This document shows positions 1-7,173 of a stretch of DNA of 10,509 bases, piece after piece. The stretch is from positions 1-10,509 of the forward strand of contig JBDHWQ010000043.1 in the NCBI GenBank assembly GCA_039810245.1. The letters are read 5' to 3'. This DNA comes from CALDSL01 sp039810245. Lineage in GTDB: Bacteria; Chloroflexota; Anaerolineae; Anaerolineales; Anaerolineaceae. The number at the start of each line of letters is the position of its first letter. Positions within the stretch are counted from its first letter, which is position 1. Under the pieces are notes generated by a model. The model did not search any database. It saw only the letters and a list, made by a program, of their open reading frames with translations, and was not told where the DNA came from. Position numbers and translations under genes: made by a program.

Positions 1-1209
1 ATGCGCTCGCTGGCCACCGACCTGATCCGGCTGGCGGTGCGCGTGCTGGGCCCCGGCGAGTGGAACGCGCGCATCATCCCGGCGCTGATTGGCGCGCTGA
101 GCGTGCCGCTTCTGTACCTGCTGCTGCGGCGCTGCCTGGATCGCCCCGGTGCGTTGATGGCCGGGCTGCTGTTGGCGCTCTCCCCCTGGCACCTGTACTG
201 GTCGCAGAACGCGCGCTTTTACACGCTGCTGTTCCTGTTTTTCAACGCCGGTCTGCTATTCTTCTACCTGGGGCTGGAGCTTGACCGGCCATGGCTGATG
301 CTGGCTTCGCTGCTGCTCTTCGGGCTGGCAGCACGCGAGCGGCTGGCGGCGCTGATGGGCATGCCCGCGCTGGTGGTTTACCTGCTGGCCCTGCCGCTGC
401 TGCGGCTGGAGCGCCCACGCGGGCTGAACGCGCGCAACCTGTTGCTGTTCTTCGGCCCGGCGGCGCTGGCCACGCTGTGGATGCTGCTGCCCTTATTGCG
501 CAACCTCAGCGGCTGGATGGCCGGGTTTGGCTGGCGCAATAATTCGCCCTTCTTCCTCCTGGCCGGCACGCTGTATTATGTCGGTCTGCCGCTGGCGGCG
601 TTTGCTGCGGGGGGAGCGCTGCTGGCGCTGCGGCGCGGCAGCCGGCTGGCGGTGCTGCTGCTGTTCAGCGCCGTGCTGCCGCTGGTGGAGATTATGCTGC
701 TCTCGCTGGCACAGTACGCGGCTAACCGCTACATCTTCTTCTCGCTGTTTAGCTGGGTGGCGCTGGCCGGCCTGGGGTTTGAGTCGCTGCTCGCGGCCCT
801 GCCACGCCCCAGTCAGCGCGCCGGGCTGCTGGTGGCGCTGGCGCTGCTGGCGGCCTACGCCGGCGAGAATTTCCTGTATTTCACGGTGCAAAAAGGAAAC
901 CGCGACGACTGGCGCGCCGCGCTGCAGTACATCGATGCCAACGCGCAGCCGGGCGATACTGTCTTCGCGCGCGATCTCGACATCGCCCAGTATTATCTGG
1001 ACGAAGAACGCTACGATATCCTCACCTGGGACCTGGAGCCGCCGCCCGGCGCGCAGCGGGTATGGTATGTGGAAGATATGATTGTGGCCGAGCAGTTTCC
1101 CGCCCGGCTGTCGCGCGTGATGCAGGAAGCGCGACCCATGGCGGAATTTGACGTGCGCCTGCCGGCCCGCACCTACCGAATGCGCGTGTATTTTGAGGCA
1201 GCCCCATGA
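1..1209 (+). CDS. GT39/GT83-like membrane glycosyltransferase (5' partial)
   Basis: This is the C-terminal part of a polytopic transferase of the PMT/ArnT (GT-C) type, which usually moves a sugar from a polyprenyl-phosphate donor on the outer face of the membrane. Visible hallmarks are the opening that follows the first extracytoplasmic loop in this family (LRLPSAL-like, here ARIIPALIGALSVPLLYLL, residues 23-41), the SPWHLYWSQNARFY motif at 61-74, many hydrophobic helices up to about residue 290, an NRYIFFSLF segment at 242-250, and a soluble tail with DDWRAALQYID (302-312) and GDTVF. The window's first base is an ATG, but relatives have another roughly 60-80 residues, including a first helix and the catalytic acidic loop. 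The Met at residue 1 is therefore probably internal and the gene begins upstream. The stop overlaps the next start by 4 bases (ATGA). Acceptor and sugar cannot be told. The family is fairly certain, the exact CAZy family less so. Confidence 0.82.
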   Translation: MRSLATDLIRLAVRVLGPGEWNARIIPALIGALSVPLLYLLLRRCLDRPGALMAGLLLALSPWHLYWSQNARFYTLLFLFFNAGLLFFYLGLELDRPWLMLASLLLFGLAARERLAALMGMPALVVYLLALPLLRLERPRGLNARNLLLFFGPAALATLWMLLPLLRNLSGWMAGFGWRNNSPFFLLAGTLYYVGLPLAAFAAGGALLALRRGSRLAVLLLFSAVLPLVEIMLLSLAQYAANRYIFFSLFSWVALAGLGFESLLAALPRPSQRAGLLVALALLAAYAGENFLYFTVQKGNRDDWRAALQYIDANAQPGDTVFARDLDIAQYYLDEERYDILTWDLEPPPGAQRVWYVEDMIVAEQFPARLSRVMQEARPMAEFDVRLPARTYRMRVYFEAAP

Positions 1210-2705
1210 AAGCACGTCACACCAAAACGCCTGTTCTGGTGGCGCTGGCTGTGGCCGGCGTTGTATCCATCGGCTATTATGTGAGCTGGTGGGCGGTGGA
1301 TGGGCGTTATCGCTCACCACTGCTCTTGCTGGTGCTGGCCGCCGCGCTGGTGTACATCACCATGCAGCTTGCCGCCAACTGGGTGCTCAACCTGCTGGCC
1401 GTCCAGGCCCCGCTGCCCAGCCCGGAACGCAATGGCTTCACCGTCGACGTGTTCATCACCGCTTATGATGAACCGGTGGAAATGGTGCGTTTTGCGCTGT
1501 CCGCCGCGCGCCGGCTGCACGGCGATCATAAGATTTACCTGCTGGATGACGGCAATAACCACGAGCTGCAGGTCCTGGCGGCGCAGATGGACTGCGGATA
1601 TCTCACCCGCGAAAACAATGCCGACGCCAAAGCTGGTAACGTGAACGCGGCGCTGCGCCGCACCCATAGTGACATCATCGCCATCTTCGACATCGACCAC
1701 GTGCCCCAGCCGGATTTCCTTGACCGCAGCCTGGGGTATTTCAACGATCCGCGCATGGGCTTCGTGCAGGTCATGCTCACTTTCCGTAACTTTGAGGAAA
1801 GCTGGGTGGCGCGCGCGGCCATGGAGAGCAGCCTGGAATTCTATAACCCCACCTATCTGGGCGCCAACCGCCTGGGCGCGGCCACGCTGATGGGCAGCAA
1901 CGCGCTCATCCGCCGCACGGCGCTGGCATCCATCGGCGGCTACCGCCCCGGACTGGCCGAAGACCTGGCTACCTCGGTGGCGCTGCACGCGGCCGGCTGG
2001 CGCAGCGCCTACGTGCCCGAGCCGCTGGCGCCGGGGTTGAGCCCCAGCAGCCTGGCAGCCTGGTCGATCCAGCAGCTCAAGTGGGCGCGCGGCGTGTTCG
2101 AGCTGCTGATCACCGCCTACCCGCGCAAGTTCTGGCGGCTTGCCCCTGGCCAGCGTCTTTCGTACGCCGTGCGCATGACCAAGTACTGGATCGGCCCGGC
2201 GGTGTTCGTGCACCTGGCTGCCACCATCGTGGCGCTGTTTTTGGGGGATGCCCCCACACGCGCTGCCTTCCATAGCTACCTGCTGCACATCGGGCCACTC
2301 CTGGCGGTGGATATGCTCATCCGCGGCTACACGCTGCGTTGCAACCGTCACGCCGAGCTGCCACCCACCAGCCTGCTGGGCGCGGTGGTATTGATCTATG
2401 CCAGTTGGCCGGTTTACCTGCTGGCCTGGACGCTGGCAGTGCTGCGAACCCCCCTGCGCTTTATGCCCACGCCCAAAAATGCGAGCCAGCGGCTCAGCTT
2501 CCTGTGGCTGCTGCCCCAGTTCGTCTCGCTGTTGCTGCTGCTGGCCGGCGTGCTGCATACCACCCTGGTGTTAGGCCACCCACTGTCCGCGCTGCTGGCG
2601 TTCGCCGCCGGTCAGGCGCTGCTGCAGTTTGTGCTGCTGCTGCGCTGGGTGCAGGCTGACCTGCTGGCGCGGGCGCCCAAACACAGGCCATCTTCTGCCC
2701 GCTAA
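1206..2705 (+). CDS. Membrane-embedded processive-type GT2 glycosyltransferase (cellulose synthase-like)
   Basis: This is a BcsA-like family 2 transferase of 499 residues. Two N-terminal helices (about 9-28 and 38-65) precede a cytosolic GT-A domain (about 78-310). That domain carries the signature residues of processive enzymes: DD at 114-115, DxD (D162-I-D164), an AED in place of the usual TED (E252-D253), and QQLKW (Q289-W293), the equivalent of QxxRW. Further helices lie at about 325-346, 355-373, 388-412, 430-452 and 458-480. The sequence MPTPK at 420-424 matches the gating-loop-like TPK found in this group. There is no PilZ domain, so no sign of direct c-di-GMP control. The ATG lies in an ATGA overlap with the preceding stop, and GAGG at 1195-1198 is a well-placed ribosome site. 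It may polymerise a beta-glycan, but many relatives transfer a single sugar or make glycolipids, so substrate and processivity are inferred only. Confidence 0.9.
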   Translation: MKARHTKTPVLVALAVAGVVSIGYYVSWWAVDGRYRSPLLLLVLAAALVYITMQLAANWVLNLLAVQAPLPSPERNGFTVDVFITAYDEPVEMVRFALSAARRLHGDHKIYLLDDGNNHELQVLAAQMDCGYLTRENNADAKAGNVNAALRRTHSDIIAIFDIDHVPQPDFLDRSLGYFNDPRMGFVQVMLTFRNFEESWVARAAMESSLEFYNPTYLGANRLGAATLMGSNALIRRTALASIGGYRPGLAEDLATSVALHAAGWRSAYVPEPLAPGLSPSSLAAWSIQQLKWARGVFELLITAYPRKFWRLAPGQRLSYAVRMTKYWIGPAVFVHLAATIVALFLGDAPTRAAFHSYLLHIGPLLAVDMLIRGYTLRCNRHAELPPTSLLGAVVLIYASWPVYLLAWTLAVLRTPLRFMPTPKNASQRLSFLWLLPQFVSLLLLLAGVLHTTLVLGHPLSALLAFAAGQALLQFVLLLRWVQADLLARAPKHRPSSAR

Positions 2706-2711
2706 GGCCGC

Positions 2712-3896
2712 ATGACTGCCACCATCCTCGACCTCGATTTCGAAACCCTGCCGGACCGAACGGTGCTGCCGGAGCAGTACCACCAGGCGAGCGCGCTGGT
2801 GCGCATCGGCGGGCGGCCGGCAGCGTGGGTGCGCGTTCCGGTGACCGGTGGCGCGGTCACTGCCGCGGCGGTCATCAATGCCGTGCGCGCCCAGGCCGAG
2901 CCGGCTTTTTGGGCGGCGTTGGCGCGCCGGCGGATGGGCGTCGCGGAATCTCAGCCGCAATCACCTGCTGGCTGGCCGCGGGCGACGGTAGCCGTATGCA
3001 CCCGCGACCGCCCGGCTGACCTGCGTCGCTGCCTGGAAAGCCTTATGCGCCTGCCGGATGATGGGCAGGAAATCCTGATAATAGACAGCGCCTCGAACAC
3101 CGGGGAAACACGCAGCGTGGTTGCCGAGTTTGCCACCGTGCGCTACCTGCGCGTGGAGCGCCCGGGCCTCAACGTAGCGCGCAATGCCGCGCTGCACAGT
3201 GCCACCGGCGATATCGTGGCGTTTATCGACGATGATGCCGTGGCCGATACGGGCTGGCTGCGCGCGCTGGTGGGCGCCTTTGCCAACCCCCTGGTACTGG
3301 CCGCCACCGGCCTGACGCTGCCGCTGGAGCTCGAAACCCCGGCGCAGGAAGCTTTCGAAGCCTTCACCCCGTTCAATCGCGGGTTCACCCCGCGCACGTA
3401 CACGCGCGGCAACATCCACCCGCTGGCAGCCGGCAAAGCCGGAGCCGGGGTCAACATGGCCGTGCGGCGCGAAGCGCTGCTGCGCGTGGGCGATTTTGAC
3501 ATAGCCCTGGATGCGGGTACGCCCACCTGTTCGGGCGGGGAAAGCGAGTATTTCGCGCGTATCATCCGCGCCGGGTATCGAATTTCCTACACGCCAGATG
3601 CGCTCAACTGGCACTGCCACCGCCGCACGCCCGCCGAGCTGCGCCGCGCGGTGTATGGCTACGGGGTCGGTATCTACGCCTTCTGGTTCTCGCGCCTGTT
3701 AGCGGGGGAACTGGCCGTGCCGCTGCTAGCCGCCATCTGGTTCTGGCGCGACCAGTTCCCCGGCATGCTGCGCTCGCTGCTGCGCCGCCCTGGCGCGCCG
3801 CCCTGGCCGCTGCCGCTGGACGCGCTGCGCGGCTGCCTGGCCGGCCCGGGCGCGTACCTGCGCGCGCGGCGCGCGGCGAGCAAGGTGACCGCGTGA
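2712..3896 (+). CDS. GT2 glycosyltransferase with N-terminal accessory module
   Basis: This is a cytosolic or membrane-associated GT-A fold transferase of 394 residues. Residues 5-65 form a small accessory module (DLDF, LVRIGGRP, AAWVRVPV, then a helix) that also occurs in the next gene. A short Pro-rich linker leads to the GT2 domain at about 90-305: VAVCTRDRP at 93-101, the nucleotide-binding aspartate D125 in LIIDSAS, the RPGLNVARN motif at 150-158, and the DDD metal site at 173-175. The usual ED acceptor-site motif appears as GGESE (E277, E279), with Glu where Asp is common. WHCHRR follows at 300-305. The C-terminal region (about 315-345) is hydrophobic and aromatic and may sit on the membrane. 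The start lies 6 bases after the previous stop, with AAGG at 2704-2707. The sequence resembles the C-terminal half of the following protein throughout. Donor and acceptor sugars are unknown. Confidence 0.88.
   Translation: MTATILDLDFETLPDRTVLPEQYHQASALVRIGGRPAAWVRVPVTGGAVTAAAVINAVRAQAEPAFWAALARRRMGVAESQPQSPAGWPRATVAVCTRDRPADLRRCLESLMRLPDDGQEILIIDSASNTGETRSVVAEFATVRYLRVERPGLNVARNAALHSATGDIVAFIDDDAVADTGWLRALVGAFANPLVLAATGLTLPLELETPAQEAFEAFTPFNRGFTPRTYTRGNIHPLAAGKAGAGVNMAVRREALLRVGDFDIALDAGTPTCSGGESEYFARIIRAGYRISYTPDALNWHCHRRTPAELRRAVYGYGVGIYAFWFSRLLAGELAVPLLAAIWFWRDQFPGMLRSLLRRPGAPPWPLPLDALRGCLAGPGAYLRARRAASKVTA
2724..2906 (+). other. Accessory module, copy 1 (residues 5-65 of the single-domain GT2)
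   Basis: This short predicted beta/alpha segment starts with DLDFETLP, has a beta-hairpin-like core RIGGRPAAWVRVPVTGG, and ends in an Ala-rich helix. The same order of elements recurs twice in the next protein. It directly precedes a GT2 domain. The role is unknown. The boundaries were judged by eye from alignment with the other copies. Confidence 0.6.
3882..3888 (+). promoter_or_regulatory. Ribosome binding site supporting a GTG start
   Basis: AAGGTGA matches the anti-Shine-Dalgarno core and lies 4 bases before the GTG at 3893. That GTG overlaps the preceding stop as GTGA. Together these support GTG as the true start of the 837-residue protein and translational coupling to the gene before it. 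Confidence 0.6.
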
Positions 3897-6406
3897 ACCC
3901 GCTACCCCGCCTCAGCGTGATCATCGCCACGCGCGCTGCCCCGCCCGTGCTGGAACAGACGCTCGCCAGCCTGGCGCGGCAGACGCTGCCTGCCGCGGAA
4001 TATGAAATCCTGATTGTGAGCGGCGCCGCGCCCGAGGAAGCACTACGGCGCGTGCCCGCTGGTTTCCCGGCTGCGCTGCGCGTGCTGCACCAGCCGGGCG
4101 ACACCGCCGGCGTGCGCCGCAACGCCGGCGCGGCCGCTGCGCGGGGAGCGCTGCTGGTATTTCTGGATGACGACATGCAGGCCAGCCCGGGCTTTTTGGA
4201 AGCGCACACACTGGCGCACCAGAATGCCGACCCGCGCAGCGTGGTGATCGGCAGCCTGAACTCAGTCTTTCATCCGCGCGCCGGTGGTGGAGCACTTGCG
4301 TGGCACGCGCTCGACCTGCGCGACTGGTGGGAAGACGCCTTCGCGGAAATGGCACAGCCCGGCCACCGGTTTGCCTTCACAGACCTGTTCGCGGGCAATT
4401 TCTCGCTGCCGGCGGTGCTGTTTGCGCAGGCAGGCGGGTTCGACCCCACCTACCCCTGCCGCGATGATTTTGAGCTGGGTTACCGGCTGCTGCAGGCCGG
4501 AGCGCGCTTCAAATTTTGTCCGGCGGCGCGCAGCCTGCACCTCGATGCCACCACTTTTCCACGCAGCCTGGAGCGCAAGCGCGCTGAAGGCCAGGTGGAT
4601 ATGCAGCTTGCGCGGCGCTACCCCGAACTTGCCCCCGAGCTTCCCTTTACGCCCCAGGTGGATGGCCAGGCTCGGCCGGTGCGCGCCCTGCGCGAAATCA
4701 TCCGGCGTTGGCCCGGGTTGGGGCGCGCGCTGCAGCGTTTGGGCTTGACGCTGGCCGCCATTGCTGAGGCGTTCGACCTGCGCGGCCTGTGGCGCCAGGC
4801 GTCGGCCGGGCTGCTGACCGTGGCCTATTGGGATGGCATTTTTCGCGAAACGCGCAATTGGGCCGAGATCCGCGAACTTGCCGGTGGGCCGCCCACCTCG
4901 CCCCTTCCCGCGCTCGATCTGTCGCGCGGCATCCAGGCAGCGGAAGCGGCGCTGGAGCAGGGTTGTTTCACCGGCACGCGCCTTACCTGGCACGGGTACC
5001 CGCTGGGTTGCATCCCCGCTCGCGCCGGGGCTGAGCCGCTGCGCGCGGAGCACCTGCGTGCCTGGCTGGCCGGCCCCGGGGCGCTGCCCACTGCACGAGC
5101 GCAGGCAGCATTCGCCGCGTTGGGCGTTGAAGATGACGAAGCGTTCGATTTTGCATCGTATACCGCGCCAGAAGCCGGCGACTGGGTAGATTTTGACGCG
5201 CAGCTCAAAAATCACAAACCCGCCAGCCTGCTGATGCCCGCTGTCGTGACCGATCTTGACCTGGCGGATGGATTGCCTGCTTTGCAGGCTGCTATTTCCC
5301 GCGCGCAGCCTGCCCTGCCGCTGCGCGTCCTGCTGCGCAGGCACGGCGCGCCGGTGGCGTGGGTGCACCTGACCGGCGCTGCTGCCCCGCACCGCCCGGA
5401 AGAGCTGATCCACGCCATCCTCACGCAGGCTTGCCATGCTGCGCTGCTGGGCGCGCCGCCCGCGCCGCTTTCCAACCCCACGGCCGATATCAGCGTTGTG
5501 GTGTGCACGCGCGGGCGCGTTGACATGCTGCATAACTGCCTGCGCGCGCTGCAAAATCAGAGCATGCCTGCGCGCGAGATCATCGTGGTAGATAACGCCC
5601 CGCTGGATGACCGCGCCCGGCGGCTGGCAGGCGAGCTGGGCGTGCGCTACCGGACGGAAGAGCGCCCCGGACTGGATTTCGCTCGCAACCGCGGCGCGCA
5701 GGCGGCGACCGGCAGCATCGTGGCCTACGTGGATGACGATGCGTGCCCGGCCGCGGATTGGATCGCAGCGCTGGCGCGCGCCTTTGACAACCCCGATAGT
5801 ATGGCCGTAACTGGCTTTGTGGCCCCGGCCGAGCTGGACACACCCGCCCAGTGCCTGTTTGAGTGGGAGTATGGCGGCATGGGCCACGGCTTTGTTTCCC
5901 ACCTGCACCGCCGCGACCTGATGGAACAGGCCGGGCTGCTGTGGGCCAGCGGGTTTGGGGTTGGGACGAACATGGCCTTCCGCCGCGCAGTTCTGCTACA
6001 ATCAGGTGGGTTCGACCCGGCGCTGGACGTGGGCGGGCCGGCCGGCGGCGGCGGCGACGTGGAAATGTTCCACCGCCTGGTGGCCGCGGGTCACGCCCTG
6101 CGTTACGAGCCGGCCGCGCTGGTGTGGCACACCCACCGGCGAGATCTTGCCGCGCTGCGCCGGCAGCTATTCAACAACGGCCGTTCCTTTGGCGCCTACC
6201 TGCTCACCTGCGCCGCGCGCCGCAGCGTGCCCCTGGGAAGTATCGCCGCGTTTGCCCTGTTCGATTGGGCCGGCGGCTGGCTGCTGCGCCGGCTGCTGAT
6301 TCCTGGCAAGCTGCCGCGCAGCCTGGTGCTGGCAGAAATTTTGGGCGCGATCCTCAGCCCGCTGGCCTACTGGCGCGCCCACCGCCGCGTGAAAAACATG
6401 TCATGA
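3893..6406 (+). CDS. Bifunctional tandem GT2 glycosyltransferase (two GT2 domains)
   Basis: This 837-residue protein has two complete GT2 domains. Domain 1 spans about 6-230, with VIIATR at 9-14, the DDD metal site at 92-94, and the acceptor/base motif DDFELGYRL (D191, D192, E194). It is followed by a helical tail with a YWDGIF element (312-317) typical of such transferases. Domain 1 has IVSG (S43) where most GT2 enzymes have an Asp. Residues about 339-397 and 451-515 are two copies of an accessory module also seen in the preceding gene. Domain 2 spans about 531-750: VVVCTRGR at 535-542, D567 in VVDN, RPGLDFARN at 591-599, DDD at 614-616, D722 and E724 after a Gly run, and WHTHRR at 745-750. 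A hydrophobic C-terminal segment follows (about 780-825). The GTG start is fixed by the GTGA overlap and AAGGTGA upstream. Two sequential additions by one polypeptide are plausible. Sugars are unknown. Confidence 0.88.
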   Translation: MNPLPRLSVIIATRAAPPVLEQTLASLARQTLPAAEYEILIVSGAAPEEALRRVPAGFPAALRVLHQPGDTAGVRRNAGAAAARGALLVFLDDDMQASPGFLEAHTLAHQNADPRSVVIGSLNSVFHPRAGGGALAWHALDLRDWWEDAFAEMAQPGHRFAFTDLFAGNFSLPAVLFAQAGGFDPTYPCRDDFELGYRLLQAGARFKFCPAARSLHLDATTFPRSLERKRAEGQVDMQLARRYPELAPELPFTPQVDGQARPVRALREIIRRWPGLGRALQRLGLTLAAIAEAFDLRGLWRQASAGLLTVAYWDGIFRETRNWAEIRELAGGPPTSPLPALDLSRGIQAAEAALEQGCFTGTRLTWHGYPLGCIPARAGAEPLRAEHLRAWLAGPGALPTARAQAAFAALGVEDDEAFDFASYTAPEAGDWVDFDAQLKNHKPASLLMPAVVTDLDLADGLPALQAAISRAQPALPLRVLLRRHGAPVAWVHLTGAAAPHRPEELIHAILTQACHAALLGAPPAPLSNPTADISVVVCTRGRVDMLHNCLRALQNQSMPAREIIVVDNAPLDDRARRLAGELGVRYRTEERPGLDFARNRGAQAATGSIVAYVDDDACPAADWIAALARAFDNPDSMAVTGFVAPAELDTPAQCLFEWEYGGMGHGFVSHLHRRDLMEQAGLLWASGFGVGTNMAFRRAVLLQSGGFDPALDVGGPAGGGGDVEMFHRLVAAGHALRYEPAALVWHTHRRDLAALRRQLFNNGRSFGAYLLTCAARRSVPLGSIAAFALFDWAGGWLLRRLLIPGKLPRSLVLAEILGAILSPLAYWRAHRRVKNMS
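4907..5083 (+). other. Accessory module, diverged copy 2 (residues 339-397 of the tandem GT2)
   Basis: The segment begins ALDLSRGI, has the core TWHGYPLG, then a helix EHLRAWLAG. Its order and spacing match copies 1 and 3, but the WV that follows the core in those copies is absent. No GT2 domain follows directly. Instead about 50 residues of acidic linker (GVEDDEAFDF) lead to copy 3. It is recognised by position and pattern only, so confidence is lower than for the other two. Confidence 0.42.
5243..5437 (+). other. Accessory module, copy 3 (residues 451-515 of the tandem GT2)
   Basis: The segment begins TDLDLADGLP, has the core RRHGAPVAWVHLTG, and ends in helix PEELIHAILTQ. It precedes GT2 domain 2 in the same way that copy 1 precedes the GT2 domain of the previous gene. 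Confidence 0.58.
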
Positions 6407-7173
6407 CAACTGCCACCCTGATCCACTACCGCGATCTACTTATTGAGCTGGTGCAGCGCGATATGCGCCTGCGCTATAAGCGCTCGCTGCTGGGCGTGCT
6501 GTGGTCGCTGCTCAACCCGCTGCTGCAGCTGGCGGTGTTCTCGCTCATCTTTGGTCTGGTGCTGCCGCTCAACATCCCGCATTTCCCCGTGTTCCTGTTT
6601 ACCGGGCTGCTGGCGTGGAACTGGTTCCAAACCTCGCTGGTGGAAGCCACCGGGGCCATCGTGGATAACCGCGAGCTGATCCGCCGTCCGGGGTTCCCCA
6701 CCGTGGTGCTGCCGCTGGTGCCGGTAACTACCAACCTGCTGCACCTGCTGCTGGCACTTCCGGTACTGCTGGTTTTTGTGGTTGCCAGCGGTATCCCGCT
6801 GCGCCTGGCGCTGCTGGCATTGCCGGCGGTGCTGGCGGTACAGTTTCTGGTTACCCTTAGCCTGGCGTATGGCGCGGCTGCCCTGCACGTGCGCTTCCGC
6901 GATACGCGCTACCTGCTGGGGATTGCTTTGCTTTTGGGTTTCTACCTGTCGCCGGTGTTTTACGATCCGGCCGCCATCCCGGCCGCGTACCAGGCTGTCT
7001 ACCGTCTTAACCCGATGGTCAGCCTGATCGAGGCGTACCGCGCGCTTCTGCTGCACGGCCAGCTCCCCGCACCAGGGCCGCTGCTGATCTGGGCCGGCAT
7101 TGGCGCGGCCGTGCTGCTGCTGACCGTGCGCATGTTCCAGCGCATGAGCGTGCATTTTGCCGAGGAGCTGTAG
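6403..7173 (+). CDS. wzm: ABC-2 type polysaccharide export permease, Wzm/TagG family
   Basis: This is the membrane half of an ABC exporter for lipid-linked glycans. It has 256 residues, the usual family length. It begins with the family's amphipathic N-terminal stretch, VQRDMRLRYKRSLLGVLWSL (17-36), matching the known RRDLKxRYxxSxLGxxW pattern. About six hydrophobic segments follow (roughly 33-55, 62-80, 103-128, 133-160, 169-187, 226-245). Conserved short motifs are FRDTRY at 165-170, SPVFY at 183-187 and LNP at 202-204. The open frame extends upstream to 5863 within the previous gene, but the ATG at 6403 gives the correct family N-terminus and forms an ATGA overlap with the preceding stop, so translation is probably coupled. 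The partner ATPase starts directly after its stop. It should move the product of the upstream transferases across the cytoplasmic membrane. Confidence 0.92.
   Translation: MTTATLIHYRDLLIELVQRDMRLRYKRSLLGVLWSLLNPLLQLAVFSLIFGLVLPLNIPHFPVFLFTGLLAWNWFQTSLVEATGAIVDNRELIRRPGFPTVVLPLVPVTTNLLHLLLALPVLLVFVVASGIPLRLALLALPAVLAVQFLVTLSLAYGAAALHVRFRDTRYLLGIALLLGFYLSPVFYDPAAIPAAYQAVYRLNPMVSLIEAYRALLLHGQLPAPGPLLIWAGIGAAVLLLTVRMFQRMSVHFAEEL
7162..7167 (+). promoter_or_regulatory. Ribosome binding site for the ABC ATPase gene
   Basis: GAGGAG lies 6 bases before the ATG at 7174, inside the last codons of the permease gene. This strong site would let the ATPase be translated well even though it abuts the preceding stop. 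Confidence 0.6.

Noticed and set aside
493..1320. A 275-codon open frame on the minus strand
   Set aside because: It runs antisense across the boundary of two overlapping real genes, with low-complexity Gln/Arg content, which is typical of GC-rich DNA.
1314..2558. A 414-codon open frame on the minus strand
   Set aside because: It is a shadow of the cellulose synthase-like gene: Gln- and His-rich, no recognisable domain, and it covers the conserved plus-strand motifs.
4262..5908. A 548-codon open frame on the minus strand
   Set aside because: It lies opposite the tandem GT2 gene, and its translation is a Gln/Arg/His/Ala-rich mixture expected from the reverse complement of CTG and GCG codons. 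It shows no family motifs. The plus-strand protein has full catalytic motifs.
6031..6059. GGC-rich run as a possible repeat or structural element
   Set aside because: It encodes the Gly-rich loop before D722 and E724 of GT2 domain 2, and the matching loop in the preceding gene is also Gly-rich. Coding explains it.
5863..6402. Upstream extension of the permease frame giving a 436-residue protein
   Set aside because: The extra 180 residues are an Arg/Pro/Ala-rich out-of-frame reading of the tandem GT2 gene. The Wzm family N-terminus begins right at the ATG at 6403.
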